A stretch of DNA of 64,000 bases from the NCBI GenBank assembly GCA_963766295.1, contig CAVXYW010000001.1:496001-560000 (forward strand). The letters run 5' to 3'. The translations under genes were made by a program, and so were the position numbers. The notes below the pieces were generated by a model, which searched no databases, was not told the DNA's origin, and worked only from the letters and a program-made list of their open reading frames with translations. Of this stretch, positions 15,830-24,448 are shown piece after piece. This DNA comes from JBBDRJ01 sp963766295. GTDB lineage: Bacteria > Actinomycetota > JAICYB01. The first letter of the stretch is position 1, and every line of letters starts with the position of its first letter.

Positions 15830-17086
15830 ATGGCGATAGTCGTCTGCGGCCTCTCGCACAAGACCGTTCCCTTGCCCGTTCTCGAGCAGGTGGCGTTCAC
15901 TCCGGACGCGCTGCCGAAGGCGCTGACGCAGCTACTCGATCACGAGCCGATCCACGAGGCCGTGATCTTGTCCACATGCAACCGGACGGAGATATACGCG
16001 ATCGTTCACCGTTTCCATCCGGCGGTGCAGGCGGTCCGGCGATTCGTATCGGATGTCTCCGGTGTTGGCCAGGACAAAGTGTCGGACGGTCTTTACACCT
16101 ACTACGACACCTCGGCCGTCAGACATCTCTTCAACGTCGCTTCGGGCACCGATTCGATGGTCGTCGGTGAGCCGCAGATCCTCGGCCAGGTGCGCGAGGC
16201 CTACCGCGTGGCGTCCGAGGAAGGCACAGCGCGCCGCATGCTCGGCGCGCTCTTCCAGAGGGCTTTGCGTGTCGGTAAGCGCGCGCGCAGCGAGACTGCC
16301 ATATCTCGCCACGTAGTTTCGCTGCCACAAGCAGCCGCGCGCGTCGCAGCTGATCTATCCGGCGGTTTGGAGGGCAAACGCGTTCTCGTCATCGGTGCGG
16401 GACGCATGGGCGAACTCGCCGCGCGTGCGGCACTGGACGGTGGCTGCACGAACATCACGATCGCCAACCGGACGCCCGAGAAGGCGGAGAAGCTCGCTGC
16501 CGAGCTCGGCGGAAGCGGCGCTTCGCTGGAAGCGATCGATGTTCTATTGAGGGACACCGACGTGTTGATCTCCGGTACTTCGTCGCCCGGAACCGTTGTC
16601 GATGCCCAGACGATCTCTGACGCCATCGACGGCCGTCGCTTGTTCGTTGTCGACGTTGCCGTCCCCCGAGACATCGATCCGGCGGCGCGCGACATAGAAG
16701 GTGTTGAGCTTCGCGACCTCGACGACCTGCGTTCGTTCGTCGATGCGGGAGCCGAGGCGCGCAAGGCCGAGCTTCCCAAGGTCGAAACGATCGTGGACGA
16801 AGAAGTCGAGGGCTTCTGCGCGTGGGAGCGTTCACTTGCTCTTGGTCCGGCGATCACGGAGCTTCGCGCGTGGGCGGAGAACGTTCGCAGTCAGGAAGTC
16901 GCCAAGCTCGCTAAGAAGAAGTCCCTGGAGGAGAAAGACCTCGAAGAGCTCGAGCGGGTTACGCGTACGCTGGTGAACAAGCTCCTGCACCGTCCGATGA
17001 CACAGATGCGCGACCTCGTCCGGGGCAAGGACGGCCAGGTCTTCCTCGAAGCGTTCCAGGAGATCTTCGATCTAGATGCCGAGTAG
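15830..17086 (+). CDS. hemA: Glutamyl-tRNA reductase
   Basis: 418 residues. The catalytic Cys50 lies in ILSTCNRTEIY; NADPH-domain motif RVLVIGAGRMGELAARA; C-terminal dimerisation helices with KLLHRPMTQMRDL. First committed step of C5-pathway tetrapyrrole synthesis: reduction of Glu-tRNA to glutamate-1-semialdehyde, which is then used by HemL at the end of this cluster. Overlaps hemC by 11 bp. Confidence 0.96.
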   Translation: MAIVVCGLSHKTVPLPVLEQVAFTPDALPKALTQLLDHEPIHEAVILSTCNRTEIYAIVHRFHPAVQAVRRFVSDVSGVGQDKVSDGLYTYYDTSAVRHLFNVASGTDSMVVGEPQILGQVREAYRVASEEGTARRMLGALFQRALRVGKRARSETAISRHVVSLPQAAARVAADLSGGLEGKRVLVIGAGRMGELAARAALDGGCTNITIANRTPEKAEKLAAELGGSGASLEAIDVLLRDTDVLISGTSSPGTVVDAQTISDAIDGRRLFVVDVAVPRDIDPAARDIEGVELRDLDDLRSFVDAGAEARKAELPKVETIVDEEVEGFCAWERSLALGPAITELRAWAENVRSQEVAKLAKKKSLEEKDLEELERVTRTLVNKLLHRPMTQMRDLVRGKDGQVFLEAFQEIFDLDAE

Positions 17087-18005
17087 CGTTCTCCGAGTCG
17101 GCACTCGGGGAAGCGTTCTTGCACTAACCCAGACTGGCCTCGCAGTGGATGCGTTGCGTGCGCCGGCAGCAGATCACGGTGTCGATTTCGAAGTCGAGAT
17201 CGTCCGCATAACGACCAAGGGCGATCAGGTCACCGACAAGCCCTTCGAAGCGATCGGTCCCAAAGGCATCTTCGCCAAGGAGATCGAGCGCGCGCTGCTG
17301 GACGACGAGATCGACGTCGCCGTGCACAGCTTGAAGGACCTCCCATCGGACGAACCGGAAGGCTTGGTCATCGCCGCCGTGTTGGAACGCGAGGATCCGC
17401 GCGACGTTCTGGTTTCGCGTGGAGGACAGCTCCTGTCGGAGCTCCCGCCGGGGGCGGTGGTCGGAACCTCCTCCTCACGGCGACGCGCGTTGCTCGGTAT
17501 CGCCCGTCCCGATCTGCGAACGGTTGCCCTGCGCGGCAACGTCGACACTCGGATGGAAAAGATCGCTTCCGGAGAGATGGACGCCGGCATTCTCGCGGGC
17601 GCCGGTCTGGTGAGGCTTGCCCGCGAGAGCGAGATCACGCAGTGGCTCGATCCGATGCAGTTCGTGCCGGCGCCCGGACAAGGAACCTTGGCGATCGAGA
17701 CGAAGAGCGATCGCTTGGGTTCGGATCTTTCGTGGATCGCTGACGCCGATCATCCGGATACGCGGGCATGCACGGAAGCCGAGCGCGCGTTCATGCGCGG
17801 TGTCGAGGGCGGCTGTGAAGTGCCTCTCGGAGCTTGGGCACGCACCCAGGGTGGCGAAGTCGTATGCGAAGGCTTCCTTTCATCGTCCGACGGCGCGCGA
17901 TCCATCCGCGACGCGGCGCGAGGGAGCGTTCCGGCGGCTGTTGGCGTCGACCTCGCGCAGAAATTTCTTGCGGCGGGAGCCGGAGAGCTTACAGCCCGGA
18001 CGTAA
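17076..18005 (+). CDS. hemC: Porphobilinogen deaminase (hydroxymethylbilane synthase)
   Basis: 309 residues. The dipyrromethane cofactor is expected on Cys247 (RGVEGGCEVPLGAWA); the catalytic Asp80 lies in DEIDVAVHSLKDLP; substrate-side arginines sit in TSSSRRRALL and ALRGNVDTRM. Polymerises four porphobilinogens to hydroxymethylbilane. Starts inside the hemA 3' end, so is translationally coupled. Confidence 0.96.
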   Translation: MPSSVLRVGTRGSVLALTQTGLAVDALRAPAADHGVDFEVEIVRITTKGDQVTDKPFEAIGPKGIFAKEIERALLDDEIDVAVHSLKDLPSDEPEGLVIAAVLEREDPRDVLVSRGGQLLSELPPGAVVGTSSSRRRALLGIARPDLRTVALRGNVDTRMEKIASGEMDAGILAGAGLVRLARESEITQWLDPMQFVPAPGQGTLAIETKSDRLGSDLSWIADADHPDTRACTEAERAFMRGVEGGCEVPLGAWARTQGGEVVCEGFLSSSDGARSIRDAARGSVPAAVGVDLAQKFLAAGAGELTART

Positions 18006-18032
18006 GCCTACCCAGAGGTACGCTGGTGCCCC

Positions 18033-19226
18033 ATGCCCTGGTGTCCGCGGTGTGATGAAACGTTCCCCGAAGGGCCGGCGTGCCCTAGGTGCAACGCCCG
18101 GCTGATCCAGCGCGAGTCCGAAAGCGTCGCTGAGACCATCGAGTCGGTACCGGCGCTTCGCGGACTCACCGTTTCGCGCCGCTACCGGCGGGCCCTCAGC
18201 CGGTTGTCCGGGCCCAAGGGACCGTCGCCGCGTGTCCTGGTTGCCGCCCTCGCCGTGTTGGTTTTCGCCGTCGGTTTCCTGCTCGGAAGATTGGCTTCGG
18301 TGTCTCCGAGTCCGGGTCCGACCGTGCGCGCCTTACCCGTTGTCGATCCGCTTGCGCTTGACGGGGTGCAAGGCTCGGCCGTCTACGCGCTGTGGTCGCG
18401 CGACTCCTTGGCCACGGTGGCTTCGCAGGATCTCGCATCGGGTGACGTCGAGCCCCGACTGCGACTGTCCGCCCCGATGGGTTCGGGAAGCGTCGGCACG
18501 CGCGTCGTCACACTTCGCGGCAACGTCGCCTTAGTGGCCAGCGACGGACGCAACAACTCATACGTCGCTTTCTCCGTTGACGGTTCTCCTCCGCACGGAT
18601 GGGTAGACGGCGTCGAGGCCGCCTGGGTGTCGTCCGAAGAGCTCTTGGTTCGTCATGGCGATCGTGCGCTAACGCGCTGGCTGGTCGAGGACGGAGACGT
18701 GCGGTCGGAGCCGGCCGGACGGGCCGACAGGCTGTGGCAGACGTCGTCCGGCGCCGTGGTTGAGCGCGACGGTATGTTGCGCAACGGATCTCAGGCACTC
18801 GGCGGTCAGAGCATCCGCGCGCCGTCGAAAGGCCGCGTTCTAGCGATATCCGGCGACGGCGAGCGTGCTCTCGTCGACGATGGTGGCGCAGCGATATGGG
18901 ACGGAAGCTCGATGCAGAGACTGCGAGTCGACGGAGCCGAAGTCGTGGGCGCGAGCTTCGAGGAGTCGGGCGACCGGATCGCTCTCGCGATGCGCATCGA
19001 CGACGGATTGACGCTGGGGATCTCCGACCTTCGTGGCAACACGGCGCTGAAGCCGCTCGACACCAAGTACCGCGACTGCGATCCCACCCCTGCGTGGGAC
19101 GACGACGGCAAATGGGTCTACTTGTCCCCCGGCAACGGTCTTCTCTATGCGGCCGAGACCGGCGGCGGTCGCATGAAGCAGGTCCGCACCAACGTCGTCG
19201 GGTGCGGGCTCGCTTGGATCCCTTAG
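18033..19226 (+). CDS. Zinc-ribbon, single-pass membrane protein with a beta-propeller-like outer domain
   Basis: 397 residues. An N-terminal zinc ribbon (MPWCPRCDETFPEGPACPRCNARL, CxxC at 4-7 and 17-20) is followed by a basic stretch, one membrane helix (about 68-88, VLVAALAVLVFAVGFLLGRL) and a 300-residue extracytoplasmic domain with repeated blade-like segments (WSRDSLATVASQDL, VLAISGDGERALVDDGGAAIWDG, PAWDDDGKWVYLSPG) resembling WD40/TolB-type propellers. Not recognised as a named family. Its place inside the haem operon, between hemC and cobA-hemD, is unexpected. Confidence 0.75.
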   Translation: MPWCPRCDETFPEGPACPRCNARLIQRESESVAETIESVPALRGLTVSRRYRRALSRLSGPKGPSPRVLVAALAVLVFAVGFLLGRLASVSPSPGPTVRALPVVDPLALDGVQGSAVYALWSRDSLATVASQDLASGDVEPRLRLSAPMGSGSVGTRVVTLRGNVALVASDGRNNSYVAFSVDGSPPHGWVDGVEAAWVSSEELLVRHGDRALTRWLVEDGDVRSEPAGRADRLWQTSSGAVVERDGMLRNGSQALGGQSIRAPSKGRVLAISGDGERALVDDGGAAIWDGSSMQRLRVDGAEVVGASFEESGDRIALAMRIDDGLTLGISDLRGNTALKPLDTKYRDCDPTPAWDDDGKWVYLSPGNGLLYAAETGGGRMKQVRTNVVGCGLAWIP

Positions 19227-19253
19227 GAAGGGGTCGCTAAGCGACATCCTGAT

Positions 19254-20747
19254 ATGAGCAAAGGGATCGTTTATCTCGTAGGCGCCGGTCCGGGAGATCC
19301 CGGACTGATCACGCGCAAGGGAGCCGAGCTTCTTGCTCGCGCCGATGTCGTTGCCTATGACCGTCTGATCCATCCCGATCTGTTGAAGCTCGCGAGCAAT
19401 GCCGAGCTCGTCGACGTCGGCAAGCAACCCGGTGAAAGCGCGCCGGGACAAGAACGGATCAATCAACTGCTCGTGGACGAAGCACGTGCGGGCAAGGTCG
19501 TCGTCCGTTTGAAGGGCGGCGATCCTTTCGTTTTCGGTCGCGGTGGAGAAGAGGCCGAGCTTCTCGCGGCCGCCGGTGTCCCGTTCGAGATCGTGCCCGG
19601 CGTGACTTCGGCCGTGGCCGGCCCGGCGTATGCAGGTATCCCACTTACTCATCGCGACCATGCGTCGTGGGTCGCGATAGCGACGGGGCACGAGGATCCG
19701 ACGAAGGAATCGTCAGCATTGGATTGGGAAGCACTCGCCCGCGCACCAACGGCTGTATTCCTGATGGGCATTCAGCGTTTGAGCGAGATTTCTCGCGAAC
19801 TTCAGAACGCGGGACGCAGATCCGACTCGCCAGCCGCCGTGATCTCGTGGGCAACCTGGCCCAAACAGCGCGTATTGCGTTCGACGCTCGAGAAGGTCGC
19901 CGACGCCGTGCAAACCGCGGACATCTCGCCGCCCGCCGTGCTCGTCGTCGGCGACGTGGTGACGCTTAACGACAGCATCGATTGGGTGAGCCGCAAGCCT
20001 TTGCTCGGTAAGCGCGTGTTCGTCACGCGCACGCGTGCTCAGGCGGGGAAGCTTTCGGAAGCTTTGCGCGACCTGGGGGCCGAAGCGCTCGAGTTCCCGG
20101 CCATCAAGATCGTCGAGCCGTCGCGCTACGAGCCGCTGGACAGTGCGCTGGCCGGACTTTCGACCTTCGGTTGGATCGTCTTCACCAGCACGAACACCGT
20201 CGACGCCGTATGGTCGCGCCTGCGTAAAGCCGGCAAGGATGCGCGAGCTCTCGCGCGACTGCGCGTGGCCGCCGTTGGCCCGGCCACTTCCGACGCGTTG
20301 CGAGCGCACGGCGTCGAGCCGGACCTGGTTCCTGAGACTTTCACTTCAGAGTCGCTCGCCGACGCGATGGGTGAAGCGACCGGCGGCTCGGTCGTGCTGC
20401 TCCCGCAAGCCGAAAACGCACCCGACGATCTATCGAAGCGCCTGGGTGAGAGAGGATGGGGCTGTGTCGCGGTGAACGCATACAGAACCGAGGTGGACGA
20501 TTCCTCGGTGGCCGCAGGAAGACAAGCGCTCGACGAAGGAGTGGACGCCGTGCTGTTCACATCCGGGAGTACCGCTCGCAACTTCGTGGATCTTTGGGGA
20601 CAACCATTGGAAGGCACGATCGTTTGTTGCATAGGCCCCCGCACTGACCAGGCCGCCCGCGCAGCGGGCGTCCGCGTGGATGCGGTTGCCGCAGAGCACA
20701 CCATCGAGGGTCTCGTGAACGCCCTCGTTGCAGCTGTGGGACGCTAG
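19254..20747 (+). CDS. cobA-hemD: Bifunctional uroporphyrinogen-III C-methyltransferase / uroporphyrinogen-III synthase
   Basis: A 497-residue fusion. Residues 1 to about 240 are a SUMT/CobA domain (VGAGPGDPGLITRKG, VRLKGGDPFVFGRGGEE, VPGVTSAVAGPAYAGIPLTHR, AVISWATWPKQR); residues about 250-497 are a HemD domain (KRVFVTRTRAQAGKLSEAL, WIVFTSTNTVDAV, ALFTSGSTARNF-like VDAVLFTSGST). The protein cyclises hydroxymethylbilane to uroporphyrinogen III and methylates it to precorrin-2, the branch to sirohaem, which the sulfite reductase at 32.1 kb needs, and to B12. Confidence 0.94.
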   Translation: MSKGIVYLVGAGPGDPGLITRKGAELLARADVVAYDRLIHPDLLKLASNAELVDVGKQPGESAPGQERINQLLVDEARAGKVVVRLKGGDPFVFGRGGEEAELLAAAGVPFEIVPGVTSAVAGPAYAGIPLTHRDHASWVAIATGHEDPTKESSALDWEALARAPTAVFLMGIQRLSEISRELQNAGRRSDSPAAVISWATWPKQRVLRSTLEKVADAVQTADISPPAVLVVGDVVTLNDSIDWVSRKPLLGKRVFVTRTRAQAGKLSEALRDLGAEALEFPAIKIVEPSRYEPLDSALAGLSTFGWIVFTSTNTVDAVWSRLRKAGKDARALARLRVAAVGPATSDALRAHGVEPDLVPETFTSESLADAMGEATGGSVVLLPQAENAPDDLSKRLGERGWGCVAVNAYRTEVDDSSVAAGRQALDEGVDAVLFTSGSTARNFVDLWGQPLEGTIVCCIGPRTDQAARAAGVRVDAVAAEHTIEGLVNALVAAVGR

Positions 20748-20753
20748 TACCCG

Positions 20754-21731
20754 ATGCCGTTCCCGATCGAACGACCCCGTCGTCTGCGTCGCACATCGGC
20801 CTTGCGTGCTTTCGCGCGCGAGACCGATGTGCTCCCACGCCACCTCATCGCGCCGCTCTTCGTGAAGGAGGGAATCCGCGATCCCGAGCCGATCTCGTCC
20901 ATGCCCGGACACGCACAACACACCCTCGAATCCTTGGTCAAGGAAGCCCGCGAGATGTCGTCCCGCGGTGTGCATGCGTTCCTTGTTTTCGGTGTCCCGG
21001 GCAGCAAGGACGCAAACGGCTCCCAGGCCTTCTCCGACGACGGGATCTCCCAGCTCGGCCTTCGCGCGCTTCGCGAGGAGCTGGGCGACGAAGCCGTCCT
21101 CATCGGGGACCTGTGTTTGTGCGAGTACACCGACCACGGGCACTGCGGCGTCCTTCATGAGGGTTCGGTCGTAAACGACCAGACCCTCGAGCTTTATGCG
21201 AAGACGGCGATGGCGCAAGCGAAAGCCGGGGTAGATCTCGTTGCGCCGTCCGGGATGATGGACGGACAGGTTGCGGTGATCCGTGAAGCGCTGGATGCCG
21301 TCGGCAAGCAGGACACGGCGATCATGGCTTACGCCGCCAAGTACGCGTCGGCTCACTACGGCCCATTCCGCGAAGCTGCGGAGTGCGCACCGCAGGAGGG
21401 CGACCGCTCCGGTTATCAGATGGACCCGTCCAACGTCCGTGAGGCTCTGCGGGAGTCGGCGCTCGACATCGAAGAGGGCGCGGACGTCGTGATGGTCAAG
21501 CCCGCGCTTTCTTATCTCGACGTCATCAGCGCAGTCGCGGAGACCTCGCCCGTGCCGGTCGCCGCCTACAACGTTTCCGGCGAGTACTCGATGGTGAAGG
21601 CCGCGGCCGAGCGCGGATGGATAGACGGCGAGCGCGTAGCCATCGAGCACCTGACGGCGATAAGGCGCGCCGGCGCCGATCTCGTCATCACCTACTTCGC
21701 TAAGGAGCTCGCCGAGCGGCTCGCCGGATGA
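20754..21731 (+). CDS. hemB: Delta-aminolevulinic acid dehydratase (porphobilinogen synthase)
   Basis: 325 residues. The zinc-site cysteines C121, C123 and C131 lie in DLCLCEYTDHGHCG, marking a Zn-dependent enzyme. The two active-site lysines are K196 (AYAAKYASAHYGPFR) and K249 (VMVKPALSYLD). Condenses two ALA to porphobilinogen. Ends with a 4-bp overlap into hemL. Confidence 0.96.
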   Translation: MPFPIERPRRLRRTSALRAFARETDVLPRHLIAPLFVKEGIRDPEPISSMPGHAQHTLESLVKEAREMSSRGVHAFLVFGVPGSKDANGSQAFSDDGISQLGLRALREELGDEAVLIGDLCLCEYTDHGHCGVLHEGSVVNDQTLELYAKTAMAQAKAGVDLVAPSGMMDGQVAVIREALDAVGKQDTAIMAYAAKYASAHYGPFREAAECAPQEGDRSGYQMDPSNVREALRESALDIEEGADVVMVKPALSYLDVISAVAETSPVPVAAYNVSGEYSMVKAAAERGWIDGERVAIEHLTAIRRAGADLVITYFAKELAERLAG

Positions 21732-22999
21732 CGGACCTTCCCGAAAAAGCTCGAAAGGTAATCCCCGGCGGTGTCTCCTCACCGGCGCGTGCGTTCGGTG
21801 CGGTCGGCGGTGATCCGATCTTCGCCGAGCACGGTGAAGGTGCATACCTCGTCGACACCAACGGCAATCGTTACGTCGACTACATCCAAGGCTTCGGCGC
21901 GGTGATCCTAGGTCACGCGGACCCTCGCGTGGCCGAGGCGGTCGCCACGGCGGCCAAGCGCGGCGGTGCTGTCGGGTTGAGCACGGAAGCCGAAGTTCGA
22001 CTCGCCGAGCTTGTCGTCGAGCGCGTACCGACCGCCGAGCGCGCAAGGTTTGTGACTTCGGGCACCGAAGCCTCGATGACGGCAGCGCGGATCGCGCGAG
22101 CGGCAACCGGACGATCGGTGATCGTGAAGTTCGAGGGTTGCTACCACGGCCACGCCGACGCCTTCCTCGCGAAGGCTGGTTCGGGTGTCGCAACGTTCGC
22201 CGTCCCGATGGCTTCGGGTGTACCAGGCGAAAGCACGGACAACACACGAATCTTGGCTTTCAACGACGTTGGACAGGTCAAGAAGTTGTTCGAACTTCAG
22301 GGCTCGAACATCGCGGCGGTTTTCGTAGAGCCCGTTGCGGCGAACATGGGGACCGTTCTTCCGGAACCCCGTTTTCTCGCGTCTATCATCGACGGCTGCG
22401 CCGCGCACGGCGCGCTGAGCGTGTTTGACGAAGTCGTGACCGGATTCCGCCTGGGGCCGGGTGGCGCCCAGGAAGCTTTCGGACTCACACCCGATCTAGC
22501 GATGCTCGGCAAAGTGCTCGGCGGTGGACTTCCGATTGGCGCCGTCGCCGGACGCGCCGAGTTGATGGACCGCCTGTCGCCGGTCGGCGATGTTTATCAA
22601 GCCGGAACCTATGCGGCGCACCCGCACGCTATGGCGGCTGGAGTGGCGGTGCTCGAAGCGTTGACCGCGGACGACTACGCGGCGCTCGAAGCCACAGCGA
22701 CTCTTCTCGCCGACGGCTTGAGTGCCGCGGCTAAGGATGCAGGAGCTGAAGCAGCGGTCGTCCGGGCCGGGACGTTCCTGACCGTTTTCTTCGTATCAGA
22801 CGCACCGAGGAATTTCGACGACTCGAACTCGACCGACCGCGAAGCGTTCGCGCGGTTCCACCGGTCGCTTCGCGACAGCGGTGTGTTGATCCCGCCGTCT
22901 CCGTTCGAGGCTTGGTTCCCGTCCCTCGCGCACGGCGATCGGGAGATCGAGGCGACGATAGATGCTGCATCTACGGCGTTTGCGGCGGCCAAGGGTTAG
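21728..22999 (+). CDS. hemL: Glutamate-1-semialdehyde 2,1-aminomutase
   Basis: 423 residues, class III aminotransferase fold. The PLP lysine is K262 in LGKVLGGGLPIG, with FDEVVTGFR (D234) contacting the PLP ring and EGCYHGHADAFL upstream. Converts glutamate-1-semialdehyde to 5-aminolevulinate, so with hemA the C5 pathway is complete. Last gene of the rex-hem cluster; convergent with otsA, 6 bp between stops. Confidence 0.96.
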   Translation: MTDLPEKARKVIPGGVSSPARAFGAVGGDPIFAEHGEGAYLVDTNGNRYVDYIQGFGAVILGHADPRVAEAVATAAKRGGAVGLSTEAEVRLAELVVERVPTAERARFVTSGTEASMTAARIARAATGRSVIVKFEGCYHGHADAFLAKAGSGVATFAVPMASGVPGESTDNTRILAFNDVGQVKKLFELQGSNIAAVFVEPVAANMGTVLPEPRFLASIIDGCAAHGALSVFDEVVTGFRLGPGGAQEAFGLTPDLAMLGKVLGGGLPIGAVAGRAELMDRLSPVGDVYQAGTYAAHPHAMAAGVAVLEALTADDYAALEATATLLADGLSAAAKDAGAEAAVVRAGTFLTVFFVSDAPRNFDDSNSTDREAFARFHRSLRDSGVLIPPSPFEAWFPSLAHGDREIEATIDAASTAFAAAKG

Positions 23000-23005
23000 A
23001 CAGGC

Positions 23006-24424
23006 TTAGATCGAAACGCCGGCGGCACGTAATCGGGCGCCGACCCATTCACGTGGAGAGCCTTGCGTGGCGAGATCGCGCAACATTTGCGCGATGCTCA
23101 CTCGCTCAACCTCCGGCATGACCAGCGCGTGCTCGATGGCGTTCGCGGTGTCGTCGATGTCGAAGGGATCGATGCCGATGGTGGCCGGGCCCATCTGCTC
23201 GTAAACGCCGGCGTTGCGGGATAGGACTATCGACCCCGCTCTTTTGTTGGCCACCGCACCTTCCTTGGCCACGAGATTCAAGCCGTCGATGACCGGGTTA
23301 ACAAGCAGGACGTCATAGAGCTCGAGGGCGGCCAGGGACTTGTAGAAATCGTCTTCGTTGTGCAGCTCGATCGCGTCGGGATGCTTCTCGGCGATCCTGT
23401 CCGCAACGCTCGCGCATTCGGCAAAGTACCGCTGATAAAAGACAACGCTCTGACGAGACGGGTACATCTGGGCCAGGAAATGGACCTGGGAGCCGAGCTC
23501 CGGTCTGCGGTCGAGCAGCTGCTCGAAGGCAAGGAAGCCGCGCAGTGGATTCTTGGAGATATCTGTTCTGTCGACGCGCACGATCAGTTGCCGGTCTTTG
23601 CGCATACGTTCGTGTTCCTCGAGCCATCTCTGTGTGTGAGGAGAGGCAAGATCGGCTTCAAGCCTGTTCACGTCCAGTGGGACGGGCGCAATGAAAACGT
23701 TTACCGACGCGCCGGCAAATTCGATCCGATCCTCGGAGACCTGGGCGCCCGGCACCAAACGATCGCAGCACTGTAGGAACGCGTCGGCCCATCTGCGCGC
23801 GTGGAATCCGACCGCGTCGTAGGCGAGCATCGACGTGAGGATCTCTCTTGTAAGCGGCTCGGGGAAGTGCGAGAAGTAGTGCGCCTCACACCACGGTGTG
23901 TGATGGAAGTAGCTCCTCGGCCGATTGTCACCGTCCTCTTTGAGCATCCGGCCGACCAGTAGTAGGTGATAGTCGTCGATCAGCACGGCTCCGGCCGGCG
24001 TGCGAGCCACTGCATCGGCGAAGCGCCTGTTCACCTCGATGTACGCCTCCCACGCCCGCTCGAAGGTCGCATCGAAAACCGGTTTGGCCGTCTCCTCGAA
24101 CAGATAGTGGAAGAGGAACCAGAGGTATTCGTTGGAAACGATCTCGTAGTGAGCGGCGTGAACTTCGGGAGGGAGATCCAGTAGTAGCGAGGAGAAGTGC
24201 TGCTCTTCACGGCCATCGAGGTTCGAGCGCGCCACCTCTCGGTCCGTTTCGCTCAAGGCGGCGGCGATCCAGGTTCCACCGGTGGCTTCCAGCACCGGAG
24301 CGATCGCGGCGATCAGTCCGCCGCCGCCGCGGTTCGACTCGATCTGTCCGTTCATCCGGGCGTACGAGTAAGGGCCACGGTTCGAGCAAACGACGAGTTC
24401 CGGCAGTGACCGTCCCGCGCCCAT
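23006..24424 (-). CDS. otsA: Trehalose-6-phosphate synthase (GT20, OtsA type)
   Basis: 472 residues with GT20 features: SNRGPYS and NRGGGGL near the N terminus (UDP-Glc loop), WFLFHYLFEE, VLIDDYHLLLVGRML, HHTPWCEAHYFSHFPE, RVDRTDISKNPLRGF (phosphate contacts) and LVAKEGAVANKRAGSIVLSRNAG. Makes trehalose 6-phosphate from UDP/ADP-glucose and glucose 6-phosphate. No trehalose-6-phosphate phosphatase gene is in the window. It lies 24 bp downstream of the TreT-like gene. A glucosylglycerol-phosphate synthase activity cannot be excluded from sequence alone. Confidence 0.85.
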   Translation of the reverse strand: MGAGRSLPELVVCSNRGPYSYARMNGQIESNRGGGGLIAAIAPVLEATGGTWIAAALSETDREVARSNLDGREEQHFSSLLLDLPPEVHAAHYEIVSNEYLWFLFHYLFEETAKPVFDATFERAWEAYIEVNRRFADAVARTPAGAVLIDDYHLLLVGRMLKEDGDNRPRSYFHHTPWCEAHYFSHFPEPLTREILTSMLAYDAVGFHARRWADAFLQCCDRLVPGAQVSEDRIEFAGASVNVFIAPVPLDVNRLEADLASPHTQRWLEEHERMRKDRQLIVRVDRTDISKNPLRGFLAFEQLLDRRPELGSQVHFLAQMYPSRQSVVFYQRYFAECASVADRIAEKHPDAIELHNEDDFYKSLAALELYDVLLVNPVIDGLNLVAKEGAVANKRAGSIVLSRNAGVYEQMGPATIGIDPFDIDDTANAIEHALVMPEVERVSIAQMLRDLATQGSPREWVGARLRAAGVSI

Positions 24425-24448
24425 GACTAGATGGTGCTCGAAAAGGAG

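Noticed and set aside
20430..22247. 605-codon minus-strand ORF
   Set aside because: Lies antisense to the end of cobA-hemD, hemB and hemL, which have clear catalytic motifs; Arg/His-rich composition is typical of a high-GC shadow frame.
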